Part shown: positions 44,984-55,997 of the stretch, piece after piece
Layout of the letters: every line of letters begins with the position of its first letter
Position numbering within the stretch: position 1 is the stretch's first letter
Assembly: GCF_905171775.1 (NCBI RefSeq)
Contig: NC_053490.1
Location: forward strand, 463,000,143-463,064,142
DNA: 64,000 nucleotides
DNA from: Rana temporaria
Lineage: Eukaryota; Chordata; Amphibia; Anura; Ranidae
Direction: 5' to 3'
The notes under the pieces: generated by a model
The model's input: the letters and a program-made list of their open reading frames with translations, nothing else
Told to the model about the DNA's origin: nothing
Databases searched by the model: none
Translations under genes and position numbers: made by a program

Positions 44984-45316
44984 CCAATCATAGTTACAAA
45001 AAAATACAATCCCATATACACAATCCTTCACCCACAGTTGATGCAGAGGAAGGCGAAAAACCCCAGCAGAGCATAATCCAATTTTCTACAGCAGGGAAGA
45101 AATGCCTTCTTGGACCCCCGAGAGGCAATTGGATTTTCCCTGAATCAACTTCAACTATACATGTTAGTACCCAGTTATGTTATGTACATTTAGGAAAGAA
45201 TACAGGCCTTTTTTTAAAGCAATCTACTGAGTTGGCCAGAACCACCTCCGAAGGGAGACTATTCCACATTTTCATAGCTCTTACTGTGAAGAAACCTTTC
45301 TGTATTATCATCCAAT
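44984..45316 (+). repeat. Old interspersed repeat, copy 2
   Basis: Collinear with 402-904: CCCACAGTTGATGCAGAGGA, AGAGGCAATTGGATTTTCCC, GTTATGTACATTTAGGA and TCTTACTGTGAAGAAACC. It is shorter at both ends and uninterrupted. It lies in a stretch otherwise poor in repeats. The class is unknown. Confidence 0.72.
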
Positions 45317-45945
45317 CATGACACATTGAAACCTAGTGTTGTGTTGAAACCATTAAATCCAGTGGTTGTCTGACAGAGGTATATTGTATAGTTGCCGCTG
45401 TTGCTTATGATAAAATAGTTGGAAAAGCTGAATAATCTGTTAGTTCAGAACTGAAATCACCCCTAAAGTAAACGAGTAACAAACCTGAATAATATTATAT
45501 ATAGAGTATATGATGCCCAACTCCAGGCAAAATAGATTTTTTTCCCCATCCCTCTCTTCCACCCCCTGTTATGTTTTCCTTACCTGATGAAGTCAGGTAT
45601 ACTCATCTGAGTCCCAGCACGGCATGTTAACCATTGCTGGCCATTCCCCCTCACTCCCTTCGGTCTGATGTCGATCCTCTTGAGGACCCTTAAAGAACCT
45701 CTCCACTGGTCAGCCAATGGGAATTATCAGTAGCAAACAGGAAGTGAACATAGATGAGAATGACCCAGCACTGGAGGATCATGTGACTGTGGTTTCAGGT
45801 AAGTAAAAACAGGAATTTAGGGATTCTTCTTGTGATCTTGGAGTTGGCCTTTAAATGATTTTAAAAATGTACTGTACTGGTTCATTTTTACTTTGTTATT
45901 TTTATTTTTCCCATAAAATTATAATCAGGAGGTACTAGCAACATA
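45317..45945. other. Low-repeat stretch, no gene seen
   Basis: No supported frame or repeat boundary. Confidence 0.35.
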
Positions 45946-46396
45946 TTGCTTAACCCGGCGTATAAGACGACCCCTGGTTTTTGGCTGTGTAATTCCGGTG
46001 TAAAAGGTCGTCTTATATGCCGGAAAATACGGTACCTCCACTGTGCAGTTTGTTTTGCACAGAGTGACCCCGATCGTCCTCTTCTGGGGTCCCATGGTGG
46101 CTCTCGCGGCTCCTCCAAGCAAGAGCAAACCCCCTCTGGGAAGCTCTCTCCCGAGCGGGTTACCTTGCGGGCATGCTCCCGTGTGATACAGTCGTTGGCC
46201 ATAGCCGCCGTGTGTATGACTCAGCCCTGCCCCACGATGCGCCGTGTCACTGCATTTGATTGACAGAAGCACGAGCCAATGGCTGCCCTGCTATCAATCT
46301 ATCCAAGGAAGAGCCGAGAAGCCGGGCAACGATCGATCATCAGATGGTTTTTCACCATATAATGCATTAAGGTGAAAAAACATGTACCTTTACAAC
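45946..46396. mobile_element. Possible TTAA-flanked element with inner hairpin
   Basis: GGCGTATAAGACGACC (45957-45972) pairs with GGTCGTCTTATATGCCGG (46005-46022), and GGAAAATACGGTA follows, a tip style shared with the TA-flanked elements at 25551 and 50412. The far side, 46380-46396, reads CCTTTACAACCCCTTTAA, a T2-like end. The full extent and unity of this block are uncertain. Frames of 104-115 codons within it are unsupported. Confidence 0.45.
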
Positions 46397-47450
46397 CCCT
46401 TTAAATTATATATACATCTGTCCGAATAAAAATGTTTTTCTTATAATTATCACTATGAACAAAAAGTTCATCAATACATTTTCATACATCCAGCATTGTA
46501 AATTGTCTTAAAAAGGGTTTAGCTGGCAGACAACAATCCATCGTGAAATCATCTTCTTGACTTGCATACTTTCTGCTGGCCAATGGCTTTTCACTCATTA
46601 TACCTATAGAGCTGTCATCTCACTCACAGACCTAATCACAGGAATGACACCACTCTGATTTCACAGCTGCTGATAAATGGGTGTCACAAGCTGTTCTCAT
46701 TTTTACATAGTTCTTGTAAATCATCCTGAATGTTATTTACTTAGTACAAGTAGAAAGATCAATGACATGCTTTTCCCGTCACTGTTACTCACCCACAGGA
46801 TCATTAGGCTCTATTATATATATTTGCAATTGTTTTTCAATGCTTAAAGTGTATGTAAAGGCACGTTTTTTTAGGGGGTATAAAGAGTAAGTAGGGGTCC
46901 CCTTTGGGGAGATTTCACTGCCTTGGGGATGCAGCAGAAAATTAAAGGAATATCCCCAAAGTGAGAGGTATTCCCATCTTAGACAGTTGTCACTGGATCA
47001 TTTGTCCCCATTGGATGATTTACCCTTATTTCTTACTCTGATGGCAATGTTGGAAATGGCTTCATTCGTGGTCACAGGACAGATAAAGGGATACAACTTC
47101 CCAATGGGGGCACAAAAAGCAATAAAAAACTAGAGTCTAACGCTGTATCCAAAGCAAAAAACAACAAATAAATATATATATATTCTGCAGGAAAGGAAAT
47201 ACAAAAAAATCAATTTCTGACTTTTTCCATTAGTGCAGTCTATGGGTGATCTTGGCTGAACTACCTAGTGAGTCACTGACCTAGAACCAGCCTGCTGGAT
47301 AAGAGATTTTCTACACTTTACTTGCTGGAAGATTGCTTCAGGTCAATGAATCACTAGGCAGTGAAGCTGGGAAAACAAACACAATACCAGATATTGTGCC
47401 TTTAAAGAGACACTGTTACTTGACTAGTAGTTATATTCACACCACTCTTA
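46397..47450. other. Low-repeat stretch, no gene seen
   Basis: 46845-46990 begins CTTAAAGTGTATGTAAAGGC, another T2-like tip without an identified partner. No genes. Confidence 0.35.
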
Positions 47451-47451
47451 A

Positions 47452-47860
47452 GCCTCGTACACACGATCGGACTTCAATTGAACAAATCCGTGGATTTTTG
47501 TCCGAAGGGTGTTGGCCGTGAACTTGTTCTGCATACAGACGGCAGAATATTTTCAGCCAACATACACCAAACAATGTGGTTTTTCAGCTCTTTACCGCCA
47601 CACTTTGGGCAACTTTTGCTATTGTTGTCTGATGTTTAGCATTGGTTCAAAGTATGTTTGTTTGTACTCTGGATTTTAGTCCGACTAATTTGTGTACACA
47701 TGATCGGATAATCCGACAGAACAAATTTGTTGTCAGACAATTTGAGAGCATGACCATCCAACATTTGTTGTCGGAAATTCCGACAACAATTGTCTGATAG
47801 AGCATACAGACGGTCGGATTATCCGACAAAACACGTCCATCGGACAATTGTTTTCTCTTT
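47452..47860. mobile_element. Degraded Harbinger-like palindromic element
   Basis: The left tip GCCTCGTACACACGATCGG is intact; a second inverted tip-like motif, GTGTACACATGATCGGATAATCC, occurs at 47693-47715 and CATACAGACGGTCGGATTATCC at 47804-47825. The right boundary is not clear. The arms use GTCGGAAATTCCGACA-type palindromes, a further subfamily. Confidence 0.5.
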
Positions 47861-48086
47861 GCTCCATTTGGGTCCACACTCTAGTTTTCCAATTTAACAG
47901 GGCATCTGGGTATGGGAGAACATGTGATTTTTTGCTCGGACCTGACTGGCCAATGATTAGGCCCGCACACAATCAGACAAGGGGGGGGTGGAACCAATGT
48001 CATCCACTTGAGTAAGCTCCACACCACCAGAGCTTACCCAGAAGAAAAGACAAGAAGAATAGGACAAGAGTCTCATATTTTCTACC

Positions 48087-48134
<48 letters not shown>

Positions 48135-48473
48135 GTATGGTTGCAGCTTTGTACAGCCTTAAGAAATACATACATATTTTGTTCTAAAGATGATTCAATT
48201 TGTTTTTAACATATTCTTTTGGAAAGATCAGGGCAGTTTCCTGTGAATGTGCACAATCTATCCCCTTATTCAAATACAGAGAGTATTGCAGCACTTGTGT
48301 AAGAATGGGCAGATGAATCCCCACCTGCTGTTCTTGCAAAGGTATTTACCTTTTTATGGGCATCTAAAATTAAGTGGCCACTCTACCCAATGCTGAAATT
48401 TTGGTTATTGTACCCTGAATTTCAGGAATGATTCTTCGTAAACACTATTCAAAATATCCTGCCAAGTTAGCTT
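47861..48473. other. Spacer with microsatellite, no gene seen
   Basis: A perfect (ATA)n run of about 16 units fills 48087-48133. The remainder shows no gene or repeat boundary. Confidence 0.6.
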
Positions 48474-48476
48474 TGA

Positions 48477-48895
48477 GGCCGCGTACACACCATCAGTCCA
48501 AACCGATGAAAACGGACCGAAGTTCAGTTTCATCGGTCCAAACCGTCCGTGTGTACGCCCCTTCGGTCTTTTGTCCTTCGGACAAAAGTTAGAGAACTTG
48601 CTTTAAAATCGAACCGATGGACCGCTGACCGATAGGTCCAAACCGATGGTTAGTACACAAATGCATCGGTTCAAAACCCGCGCATGCTCAGAATCAAGTC
48701 GACGCATGCTTGGAAGCATTGAACTTCGTTTTTTCAGCACGTCGTTGTGTTTTACGTCACCGCGTTCTGACCAGATAGGTTTTTGGAACGATGGTGTGTA
48801 CGCACATCAGACCATCAGTCTACTTCAGCAGTGAACCGATGAAAACGGTCCGTCGGACCATTTGCATCGGATGGATCAACCATGTGTACGCGGCC
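48477..48895. mobile_element. Harbinger-like palindromic element (ACCGATG subfamily)
   Basis: 419-bp copy with tips GGCCGCGTACACACCATCAG and, inverted, GGCCGCGTACACATGG. The flanks TGA and TAA differ by one base. The left-end hairpin runs from 48482 to about 48557 and closes with CCGTGTGTACG, but it has more mismatches than its relatives. The core is CGCATGCTCAGAATCAAGTC with GTTTTACGTCACCGCG. Confidence 0.84.
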
Positions 48896-48898
48896 TAA

Positions 48899-50302
48899 GA
48901 CTATTTCTTGGCCAAGCAGCCCAAATACGGAGTTCAATCAAAATCCAACCATGAGGAACAGTTTGGCAACTGCTCTAAACCTTGGTGTAAGCTAGACTAG
49001 TTCACCTTCCAGGAGCACAGGAGAAGAAAAGAAGAATAAGGCTTATGTCACACTAGAAATAAGTCACCAACAACAAATCAGTGACAGATTCTTTAGGACT
49101 CAATTCACCTTCTATGGCATCGTTCCCTTGTTACTCAAACCACCAAGTAAAGTCCAAAAAAACACTGTAGCAGTAAACCCTGGGAAAATCTTCCATCACA
49201 CTTCTTTCCAGAATGCCCATCTAGGGTGAGCTCTAAGGAAAAGGGCATGACCCCTGAAAATGCATCAGTTGCCCAAACATTTGTTCTAAGGATGATACCC
49301 ATTGTGTTCTGGCTGGAGCATACTTGTTTAGCTTAAAGTTTTTATTTTGCATTTGAGTATCTTTTTGTCTATGTAAATTTAATAAAATTATTAATGGTAA
49401 TGCACAAGGTGGTTGAGTTGTCCCGTGTTTTTTGCAGTCAAATCACCAAGTAGTTTCAGCCACTGAGGGAGCAATGTCCATTAGGGGAAATGCCAGTTGT
49501 GCTTTGGTGATTCTGCCCTGGCGAGGTGTTGCCAACAGAAGCAGGACCACCAATGTGACATCTTATTTCTCATGTTCAGGCTTATACATTGGATGATGGG
49601 TGCCATCATCTGTTAAGAATACATTTTATAAGCTTAGAAATCAAAGCAACAAATGAAAAAGAAGTTCAGTTGTGATTTTTTGGCAAATAATCTAAAGAAT
49701 ATATTGGAAAGCAGGATCCCCAACCTTGTATGAAATGGTCTGTAAGGGAAAGATAACTACAGCCAATGACTGAATGTTTGTACTTCCTTTGCTTAAAATG
49801 TTAGTCCCACTACAGTGTTAAAGTTCCAGCAGGGAAGCCTTGAATCGAAGACCATTATCTTAATGATAATCTGCTTTCCCTGTCCAGCGGGACAGCATTA
49901 ATTGTCAGTAACACATGCTGAACTATTGGAAAATGCGGAGAATTTGCATATATTTTCCCAGTGCTAAGCACTGTCCCCTCTCCTCCCTTTTCTACAGATT
50001 TGTGATAAATAGCAACTTGCTGACAAACTGTAAACTGTGCATTTTTGCAACTGTATATATCTGCATGGGTTATCATTCCCAGTATATAAAAAGGGAAAGC
50101 TGCTTAATTAACTTAAAAAATATTCTGTCCACATTGCATATAAAGTAATAAGATTTTTTCTTGAACATGGATCTCCAAATAAAAGTTACACTAAATGTAA
50201 AAATATATTATAAGCTCTTTTTTTTTATATTCTTTTCTCTTGCTGCCTTACTAACTTCAGGTCAGTTTTATCTTTATTGCTGTGCTTTATTGCTATTAGT
50301 TC
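48899..50302. other. Low-repeat stretch, no gene seen
   Basis: 1.4 kb without recognised repeats. Frames at 49855-50379 are short and AT-biased. No RNA gene signal. Confidence 0.4.
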
Positions 50303-50411
50303 TCTTACAGCAGGCATGTCCAAAGTCCGGCCCGGGGGCCAATTGCGGTCCACGTTCTATTATAATGTGGCCCCCCTAGTAATTTGGATATATATATCCA
50401 CAAAAGATATA

Positions 50412-50995
50412 TACTGTATTTATCGGCACTGCCTCGGATGGGACAGGGAGGGGTGCGGGATGAGTGCCGCCAGATTACATACAGGAGTATCTCCTGTTTA
50501 CTCTGCAGCATCTGTAATAGGAAGTCCTGTCTCCTGGGCTGCCATTGGATGACTGTTCTGTCTATCATAGGAGGCAGGACTTTGTATTATAGAGGTTGCC
50601 GTGTAAACAGGAGATTCTCCTGTCTGCAATCTGTTGGCGCTCGTCCCACCCTCCTCCCTGTCCCCTCTGAGGCTGCAGATGGGCATCGATCAGGCTGCAC
50701 TGATGGCAATGGCGAGGCTGCATTCATGGCACTTGTGAGGCTGCATTCATGGCAATAATGAGGCTGCATTCAGAGGCTGCATTCATGGCAATGTTGAGGC
50801 TGCATTTATGGCAATGGTGAGGCTGCATTCATGGGCACTGATTAGGCTGCATTCATGGGCACTGATTAGGCTGTATTCATGGGCACTGACCCGCTATTTT
50901 GCTTCACAGTTCTTAATTTAAATTATTATTATTTTTTTTATCTGAAACTTACCTCTTAAAGTGAAGGTGCGTGTTATACACTGATAAATACGGTA
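50412..50995. mobile_element. TA-flanked element with AATACGGTA ends, nested in hAT
   Basis: The left tip TACTGTATTTATCGGC and the right tip GATAAATACGGTA are inverted repeats matching those of 25551-26069. It lies inside the hAT element above and carries a minisatellite (50690-50890). The interior has GGAGATTCTCCTGTCTGC and TCTCCTGTTTACTCTGC, which recall 23900-23920, linking it to that repeat block. Confidence 0.72.
50690..50890 (+). repeat. Minisatellite, unit about 21-24 bp (GAGGCTGCATTCATGGCA)
   Basis: Units of GAGGCTGCATTCATGGCAAT with GGGCACTGATTAGGCTGCAT variants. Read on the other strand it is a theme of ATGCAGCCT and GTGCCCATGAA, close to the arrays at 23410 and 36390 but with another unit length. 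Confidence 0.87.
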
Positions 50996-51248
50996 TATCC
51001 AAATAACACGCCAAAGCTCATCTCTTCACCACACACAGCCACAAAGGCAAGATAATTCTTGTTGGGCAGTGTATTAGTGCTCAGACAAACACACTTAGAC
51101 CGAATTGTAATGGTTCAAAACATTTCAGGCAAAATGGTGGGCCCTCATTGAAAAAAGTTTGGGCACCCCTGTCTTACAGGGATCAACAGCAAAACATTGT
51201 AAAATGAACTGGAAAGGTTCCTTGCCATGCCATTGCATCTACCACACC

Positions 51249-51465
51249 ATGGGGTTGATTACTAAAGGTTAAATATACTGTGCACTACAAGTGCACTTGC
51301 TTCAGAGCTTAGTAAATGAGGTAAAGCCACTCAATCACATGCAAGGAAGATAAAAAAAAAATGAATTTTTTCTTGCACTTGATTGGATGATAGAAACCAT
51401 CAGAGCTTCCCCACAGATCTAGAACAACTGCACTTGCAGTGCACAGTCTATATGCCAAAGTATAA
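51249..51465. mobile_element. Palindromic MITE, TTACTAAAGG family, copy 1
   Basis: Starts GGGGTTGATTACTAAAGG and contains CTGTGCACT...AGTGCACTTGC and GAGCTTAGTAAATGAGG. At the right end GCACTTGCAGTGCACAGTC repeats the left arm in reverse. The copy at 58306-58563 has the same layout. Its distal end here is degraded and no clear duplication is seen. Confidence 0.7.
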
Positions 51466-51649
51466 TTTTATAACTACGGTAACAAGAATAAAATTAACAT
51501 TTAAATGTATCATTGTTGATTAACAGAATAGGAATGTGTAACCCAAAAGTCAGCAAGGATCTACATGTTTGTCTAGAGCAGTAGTCTTTAAACTGCAACC
51601 CCGGTGTCTGATGCGGCCTTTTGCTAGCCTTTATCCGGCCCTTGAGGCA

Positions 51650-51965
51650 TAATTCCTGCCATGACACAAACAATAGGGCATAATTCATGCCACCGACACC
51701 AATAATAAGGCATAATTCCTGTCACGACACCAACAATAGGTGATAATTCCTGCCACTGACACCAACAATAGGGCATAATTCCTGCCACTGACACCAATAA
51801 TAGGGCATAATTCCTGCCACTGACACCAATAATAGGGCATAATTCCTGCCATCGACATCAATAATAGGGCATAATTCCTGCCACTGACACCAATAATAGG
51901 GCATAATTCCTGCCACTGACACCAATAATAGGGCATAATTCCTGCCACTGACACGAATGATGGGG
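51650..51965 (+). repeat. Minisatellite, unit about 32 bp (GGCATAATTCCTGCCACTGA)
   Basis: Roughly ten units of GGGCATAATTCCTGCCACTG plus ACACCAATAATA. The last units drift to GGGGCACTATTCC. It lies entirely inside the hAT element. Confidence 0.92.
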
Positions 51966-52159
51966 CACTATTCCTTATACTGATTCCAATGATGGGGAAT
52001 AACTCCTTCCACTGACAACAAAAATGGGGCACTAATCCTCCCATTGACAGCAACTATTTCTCCCCCTAATACAAAAGTTTGGGCATTGTTTCCTCCTTCT
52101 GGGTATAGTCTGGCCCCCCTTAAGTCTGAAGGACAGTAAACTGGGCCTTTCTTCAGAAA

Positions 52160-52691
52160 TTTAAATAAATAACTTAGCGCCAAAGAAATAAGTGAAAATA
52201 AAAAGTGCAACAATAATAGCAGCAGCAGTATAAATGTGAGCTCAACAGTAACACTTCAACTAAAAAAAATATATAAAACACTGCGCTAGCTTAAACAGAA
52301 TCATTAATCCAAAAATAAATCAAAATAAAGTCCCACAGTGTGAAAAAGTGCTCATGCTCAAATTCCAAACAAACATATCGGTGCTCCACTGCTTAGTGAT
52401 CAGACCAGGTACCCCACCTGGATGTAAACTCACCCTGGATGTTGACCACCTATGTCTAGTGTGGTCACTTGCGCTTAGTGGGGAAAAGAGACCCCTAGGT
52501 GGTGTCTTTAATGGTTTACCACACTCCCCAGGTGATTACCTTGAGCTCCACTATGTTGGGGTACTGCAGCTTTAAAAGCAGTGTGATTTTCCCACAGACT
52601 GCTGATCAGGATTCGTGACTTGAAGGACGTGTCATCATGTGAGCGGCCCGCTCAGGCTGTGTCCTGTATCAGGCTGTAATTTGGAGCCAAC
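52160..52691. mobile_element. Retroposon-like insertion with 12-bp target duplication
   Basis: TTTCTTCAGAAA (52148-52159) before and TTTCTTTAGAAA (52692-52703) after differ at one base, a 12-bp duplication inside the hAT element. The left end is A/T-rich with TTAGCGCC and CTGCGCTAGC motifs, as in the insertion at 3395. The right end is more GC-rich (GTGAGCGGCCCGCTCAGGC palindrome). No terminal inverted repeats and no coding. Confidence 0.65.
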
Positions 52692-52892
52692 TTTCTTTAG
52701 AAAGTTTCGAGACCCCTGGTCTAGAGGTCCATTGCTGGAGTTACACAGAAAATTACAGCAGATAAGACCTAGGACATTTATTATAGGACCTGTGTCTCAA
52801 GGTTTAGAAGCACCATTGAAAAAAGATAATTTACAAGTGTGCACAAACACTTGTAAAGTGTTTGTTATGGTAAAAAAAAAATCTACAATCCC

Positions 52893-53051
52893 CTCTGATC
52901 AGTGGCCTCGCTAGGGGGTGGCTTTTGGGGCTATAGCCCCGAATCTGGGGCCCATAGCCCCGAGTCTCTCAGAGATGGCTGTGGCCATGCCTCTCTGTAG
53001 CCGGGCCACGAGTGCAGCAGGCAGCACCGGAGATCGGGCAGGTGACCCTAA
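52893..53051. mobile_element. Possible hAT left end
   Basis: CAGTGGCCTCGCTAGGGGG after CCTCTGAT looks like a hAT left tip, followed by GGCTATAGCCC palindromes. I could not find the matching right tip and duplication, so this is tentative. Confidence 0.3.
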
Positions 53052-53385
53052 GAAATGAGGGGCTCTCTGGCACCCTGATGTAAGTGGGGGGGCTCTCTGG
53101 GGACCCTGATGTAAGTGGGGGCGCTCTCTGGGGACCCTGATGTAAGGGGGACACTCTGGGAACCCTGATGTAATGGGGGGCTTTTTGGGGACCCTGATGT
53201 AAGTAGGGGGCTCTCTGGGGATCCTGATGCAAGGGGGAGGATCTCTGGGGACTCTGATATAAGGGGGGGCTCTCTGGGAACCCTGATGTAATGGGGGCTC
53301 TCTGTGGACGCTAATGTAAGTGGGAGGCTCTCCGGGGACGCTAATGTAAGTGGGAGGCTCTCCGGGGACCCTGATGTAATGATAA
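53052..53385 (+). repeat. Minisatellite, unit about 29 bp (GGGGACCCTGATGTAAG)
   Basis: About eleven units of GGGGCTCTCTGGGGACCC plus TGATGTAAGTG with length variation. The minus-strand frame 53542-53048 (164 codons, Ser/Pro-rich) is this array read backwards. Confidence 0.9.
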
Positions 53386-53632
53386 TATATATATAATGTA
53401 TATTATATAGCTGCAGGGGGAGGTGCTGGGAAACCCCTGCTGATGTCAGAAGAGGAGAGGTGACTGGCAGGCAGTCACATGAGCACCGAACGGCACTCTG
53501 AGGTAAGCAATTATACTGCATATTTTTATAAATGACATGCACTGCGGAGCCTAATGTTCTATATCAAAGGGAACTATAGAAAAAAAAAACGTTTTTTAGA
53601 GCAGGAGGGGAGGATCAGGGAGCTGACACTCA

Positions 53633-53826
53633 TGCCTTGTACACACGGTCGGACCGCCTTGAGTTCTTCGGAAGTCCGACGGAAAGAAAGAGAAAAGGTT
53701 CTCTATCTAAGGTCCGTCGGACTTCCGAAAAAAAGTCCGATGGAGGCTACACACGGCCGGACTTTCCTAGAAAAAAAAAAACGTCTGACTTATTTTCTTG
53801 GAAAATCCAGCTGTATGTACGAGGCA
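53633..53826. mobile_element. Small Harbinger-like palindromic element (GTCCGACGG subfamily)
   Basis: 194-bp copy with tips TGCCTTGTACACACGGTCGG and, inverted, TGCCTCGTACATACAGC. TCA is duplicated (53630-53632 and 53827-53829). CGGAAGTCCGACGG pairs with CCGTCGGACTTCCG, and CTACACACGGCCGGAC gives an inner tip-like motif. Overlapping frames are artefacts. Confidence 0.83.
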
Positions 53827-53829
53827 TCA

Positions 53830-55435
53830 GAGAGGTGAGGGGGGGAAAAGAGGGGTGGAGAAGCGGGGTGGAGAGGAGGGGGGAGAGGACAGAGGAAGAC
53901 ACAGACACAGGAGAGCAGGCTGCGGATGACAAAGGCATGTACTGATGACTCCGGTGTCAGGGCTCAGCAGCCCCGATAGAGTGGAGTCAGCGCAGAGAGG
54001 GGAGGGTAGAAACTGGCAGGATCAGGGCTTTAAGGGAACAGGATTTTTATTTTTTTGTGTTAAACACTTTAAACCTAATTTGCTGTTGTACATGTTCCTG
54101 TACTGTCAAAAATTGTATTTTCTTTGTCCTGCTGTAGTCATTACAGTAAATATGTGATGTTCTGCTGCTGCTTAAGCAGGCCCATACTGTATTGACAGAA
54201 GTTTTTGCAAAGAGTTTACAGGATGCGCACGGTGCAGGTAGAAAAATGGAAAGTAAGGGAAAAACGTTTTTATAACAAAAATTAATACAATCCTTTATTA
54301 CTTGCAGTTCTCTGCAAAACAAATTTTTAGTTTAGAGTTTAGTTTTACTATAGAGGTGACCTTAGTACTGCAGGATATTTAGTGCAATACCCAGATTTAA
54401 AATGTAATATATACTGCGCTCTTATCATGGATTTTTAAAATGTATTGAATGGCAGCTAAAGATTCAGAGGAATTGTTTAATCTGCAGGTAGATCCTCATG
54501 GGTAGGGGTAATGATTCTGTTTTTGTTTTGGTGTCAGTTTTTCTTTCACCTACAATTTTGTTGTGTGCTTTTAAACACAAAATATTTTCTGTGTTTATTG
54601 TCAGCAGGAAAATCATTTGAAGTCAATCCTGTGTATGAAAATGACATTTTAATACAACCTGTAACTTAGCTGACTGTTTTCACAGATTGCATTTAATCCA
54701 TCTAGAAACATATTTACAACTTGCCTTACATTGCATTAAATCAAGCAACACATTAATGTCGTTTCCAGTAAATCTGTAAGCTAAACGCGGACGGAATCAT
54801 TTTACTTGCTGTTTAAAGCTATTTCATGTTGTGTGATTGCTCCTAAAAAGATAATATATTGAACTCAGAAGCTATGAAGAATGAATACTTGATTATTCTT
54901 CTGGTATAATAAGATTTAGATGCCACTATGGCTTAAAGGGCTTTCTACTTTTCTAATAGGTTTATCCAGATCCTTCTTAAAACTGAACTCCAAGGAGATA
55001 AAAAAAGACACAATTTAATGCAGTTCTGTATTTATTAATACATCATTAAATATATCTTTTAATGTTAGGATCATAAATATTTGAATATGGCCTGGTAACA
55101 GCCTTTTGCATTCCCCTGTCTAGCAGAGCTCAGACTGGGGGAGAAAGAAGCAGCACAACGAGCCAATCAGTTATCAGCACCAGAGAAAAAACAGGTCCCC
55201 TTCTCTGACAGACAGGGCTTTGCTGTGTGGCAAAGATATGCAAATCTCAGGACTTGATGGACATGTAACACTTATTGCTAGGATGCAGTCAACCCAGTAG
55301 TGGCTTTTTGCTGGAAGCTTGCTGAACCTTAGTTATACCTAGGAGCCCTTTTTGTTGCCATGACTTAAATTTGCTAAATTCTCAGACTGGGATTTCTAAA
55401 AGTTCTCAGACTGGAATTTCTAAAAACCCAACCTA
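53830..55435. other. Low-repeat stretch, no gene seen
   Basis: Begins with a purine-rich run (53830-53930). The rest, 54,000-55,400, has no recognised repeat or coding frame. Minus-strand frame 54322-54047 is unrecognised. Confidence 0.4.
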
Positions 55436-55438
55436 TTA

Positions 55439-55997
55439 AGCCTCGTACAGGGGGGGACTGACCATTGAGTCACTCGGGCACTGCCCGAGGGCCCCATGCC
55501 ACTAGGGGGCCCCATCAGGGTTGCCAGGCTCAGTAAAACCAGGGACAGTATGTAAAAATCTATGTTTTTTTTATATCTGTCCCTCATATGTCCGAAACCA
55601 ACATGCTTTTGATGTGAAAATCCTGAAATTTTAGCTACACTGCCTCCTGGCGTGGTGGCCATCTGTAAGCCCAGGGGCCCCATAATCTTCTATTGCCCTG
55701 GGGCCCCATGAGTTGTCAGTCCGTCCCTGGCCTCGTACACACGACCGAGTTTCTCGGCAAAAACCAGCAAGAAACTTGCTGGGAGATATTTTTTTGCAGA
55801 GGAAACCGGTCGTGTGTACATTTTCGTTGAGGAAACTGTCGAGAAACTCGACGAGCCAAAAAGAGAGCAAGTTCTCTATTTCCTCAACGGGAATGGAGAA
55901 ACTTGCCTTATCGAGTTCCTCGACAGCCTAACAAGGAACTCGACAAGGAAAATGATGTGTTTCGCCCGTCGAGTTACTCTGTCGTGTGTACGAGGCT
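55439..55997. mobile_element. Harbinger-like palindromic element split by a hAT copy
   Basis: The tip is cut seven bases in: AGCCTCGTA at 55439-55447, then the hAT element, then the duplicated tip GCCTCGTA plus CACACGACCGAG from 55730. The right tip, inverted, is AGCCTCGTACACACGACAG. The flanks are TTA and TGA. The left hairpin (CACGACCGAGTTTCTCGGC ... AGAGGAAACCGGTCGTGTG) and the CTCGTCG-type arms match the copy at 31384. Confidence 0.83.
55448..55729. mobile_element. hAT-type element, 8-bp duplication GCCTCGTA
   Basis: 282-bp element with tips CAGGGGGGGACTGACC and, inverted, CAGGGACGGACTGACAAC. GCCTCGTA is present at 55440-55447 and 55730-55737. It is the short form of the element at 58692-59226, sharing GGGCACTGCCC, CAGGGTTGCCAGGCTCAG and TGGTGGCCATCTGTAAGCCC. 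Because it cut the tip of a Harbinger-like element, it is the younger of the two. Confidence 0.93.

Larger units (their letters stand above)
50311..51171. mobile_element. hAT-type element, 8-bp duplication TCTTACAG
   Basis: The tips are CAGGCATGTCCAAAGTCCGG and, inverted, CAGGGGTGCCCAAACTTTTT. TCTTACAG is duplicated exactly (50303-50310 and 51172-51179). Most of its 861 bp is a second element (50412-50995) inserted near the left end. Removing it leaves about 280 bp. Non-coding. Confidence 0.9.
51579..52718. mobile_element. hAT-type element, 8-bp duplication GTCTAGAG
   Basis: The tips are CAGTAGTCTTTAAACTGC and, inverted, CAGGGGTCTCGAAACTTTC. GTCTAGAG is duplicated exactly (51571-51578 and 52719-52726). 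It holds a 32-bp minisatellite and a 532-bp insertion with its own 12-bp duplication. Non-coding; the minus-strand frames of up to 122 codons read the minisatellite. Confidence 0.9.

Noticed and set aside
45888..46272. Overlapping frames of 104-115 codons on both strands
   Set aside because: They span an inverted repeat and repeat tip, with no family resemblance and equal length on both strands, which is typical of chance.
48087..48133. (ATA)n run as a possible functional signal
   Set aside because: It is an ordinary trinucleotide microsatellite without structure around it.
51685..52053. 122-codon minus-strand frame with repeated Trp/Cys motif
   Set aside because: It is the 32-bp minisatellite of the hAT element.
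53048..53542. 164-codon Ser/Pro/Gly-rich minus-strand frame
   Set aside because: It is the 29-bp tandem array read in reverse.
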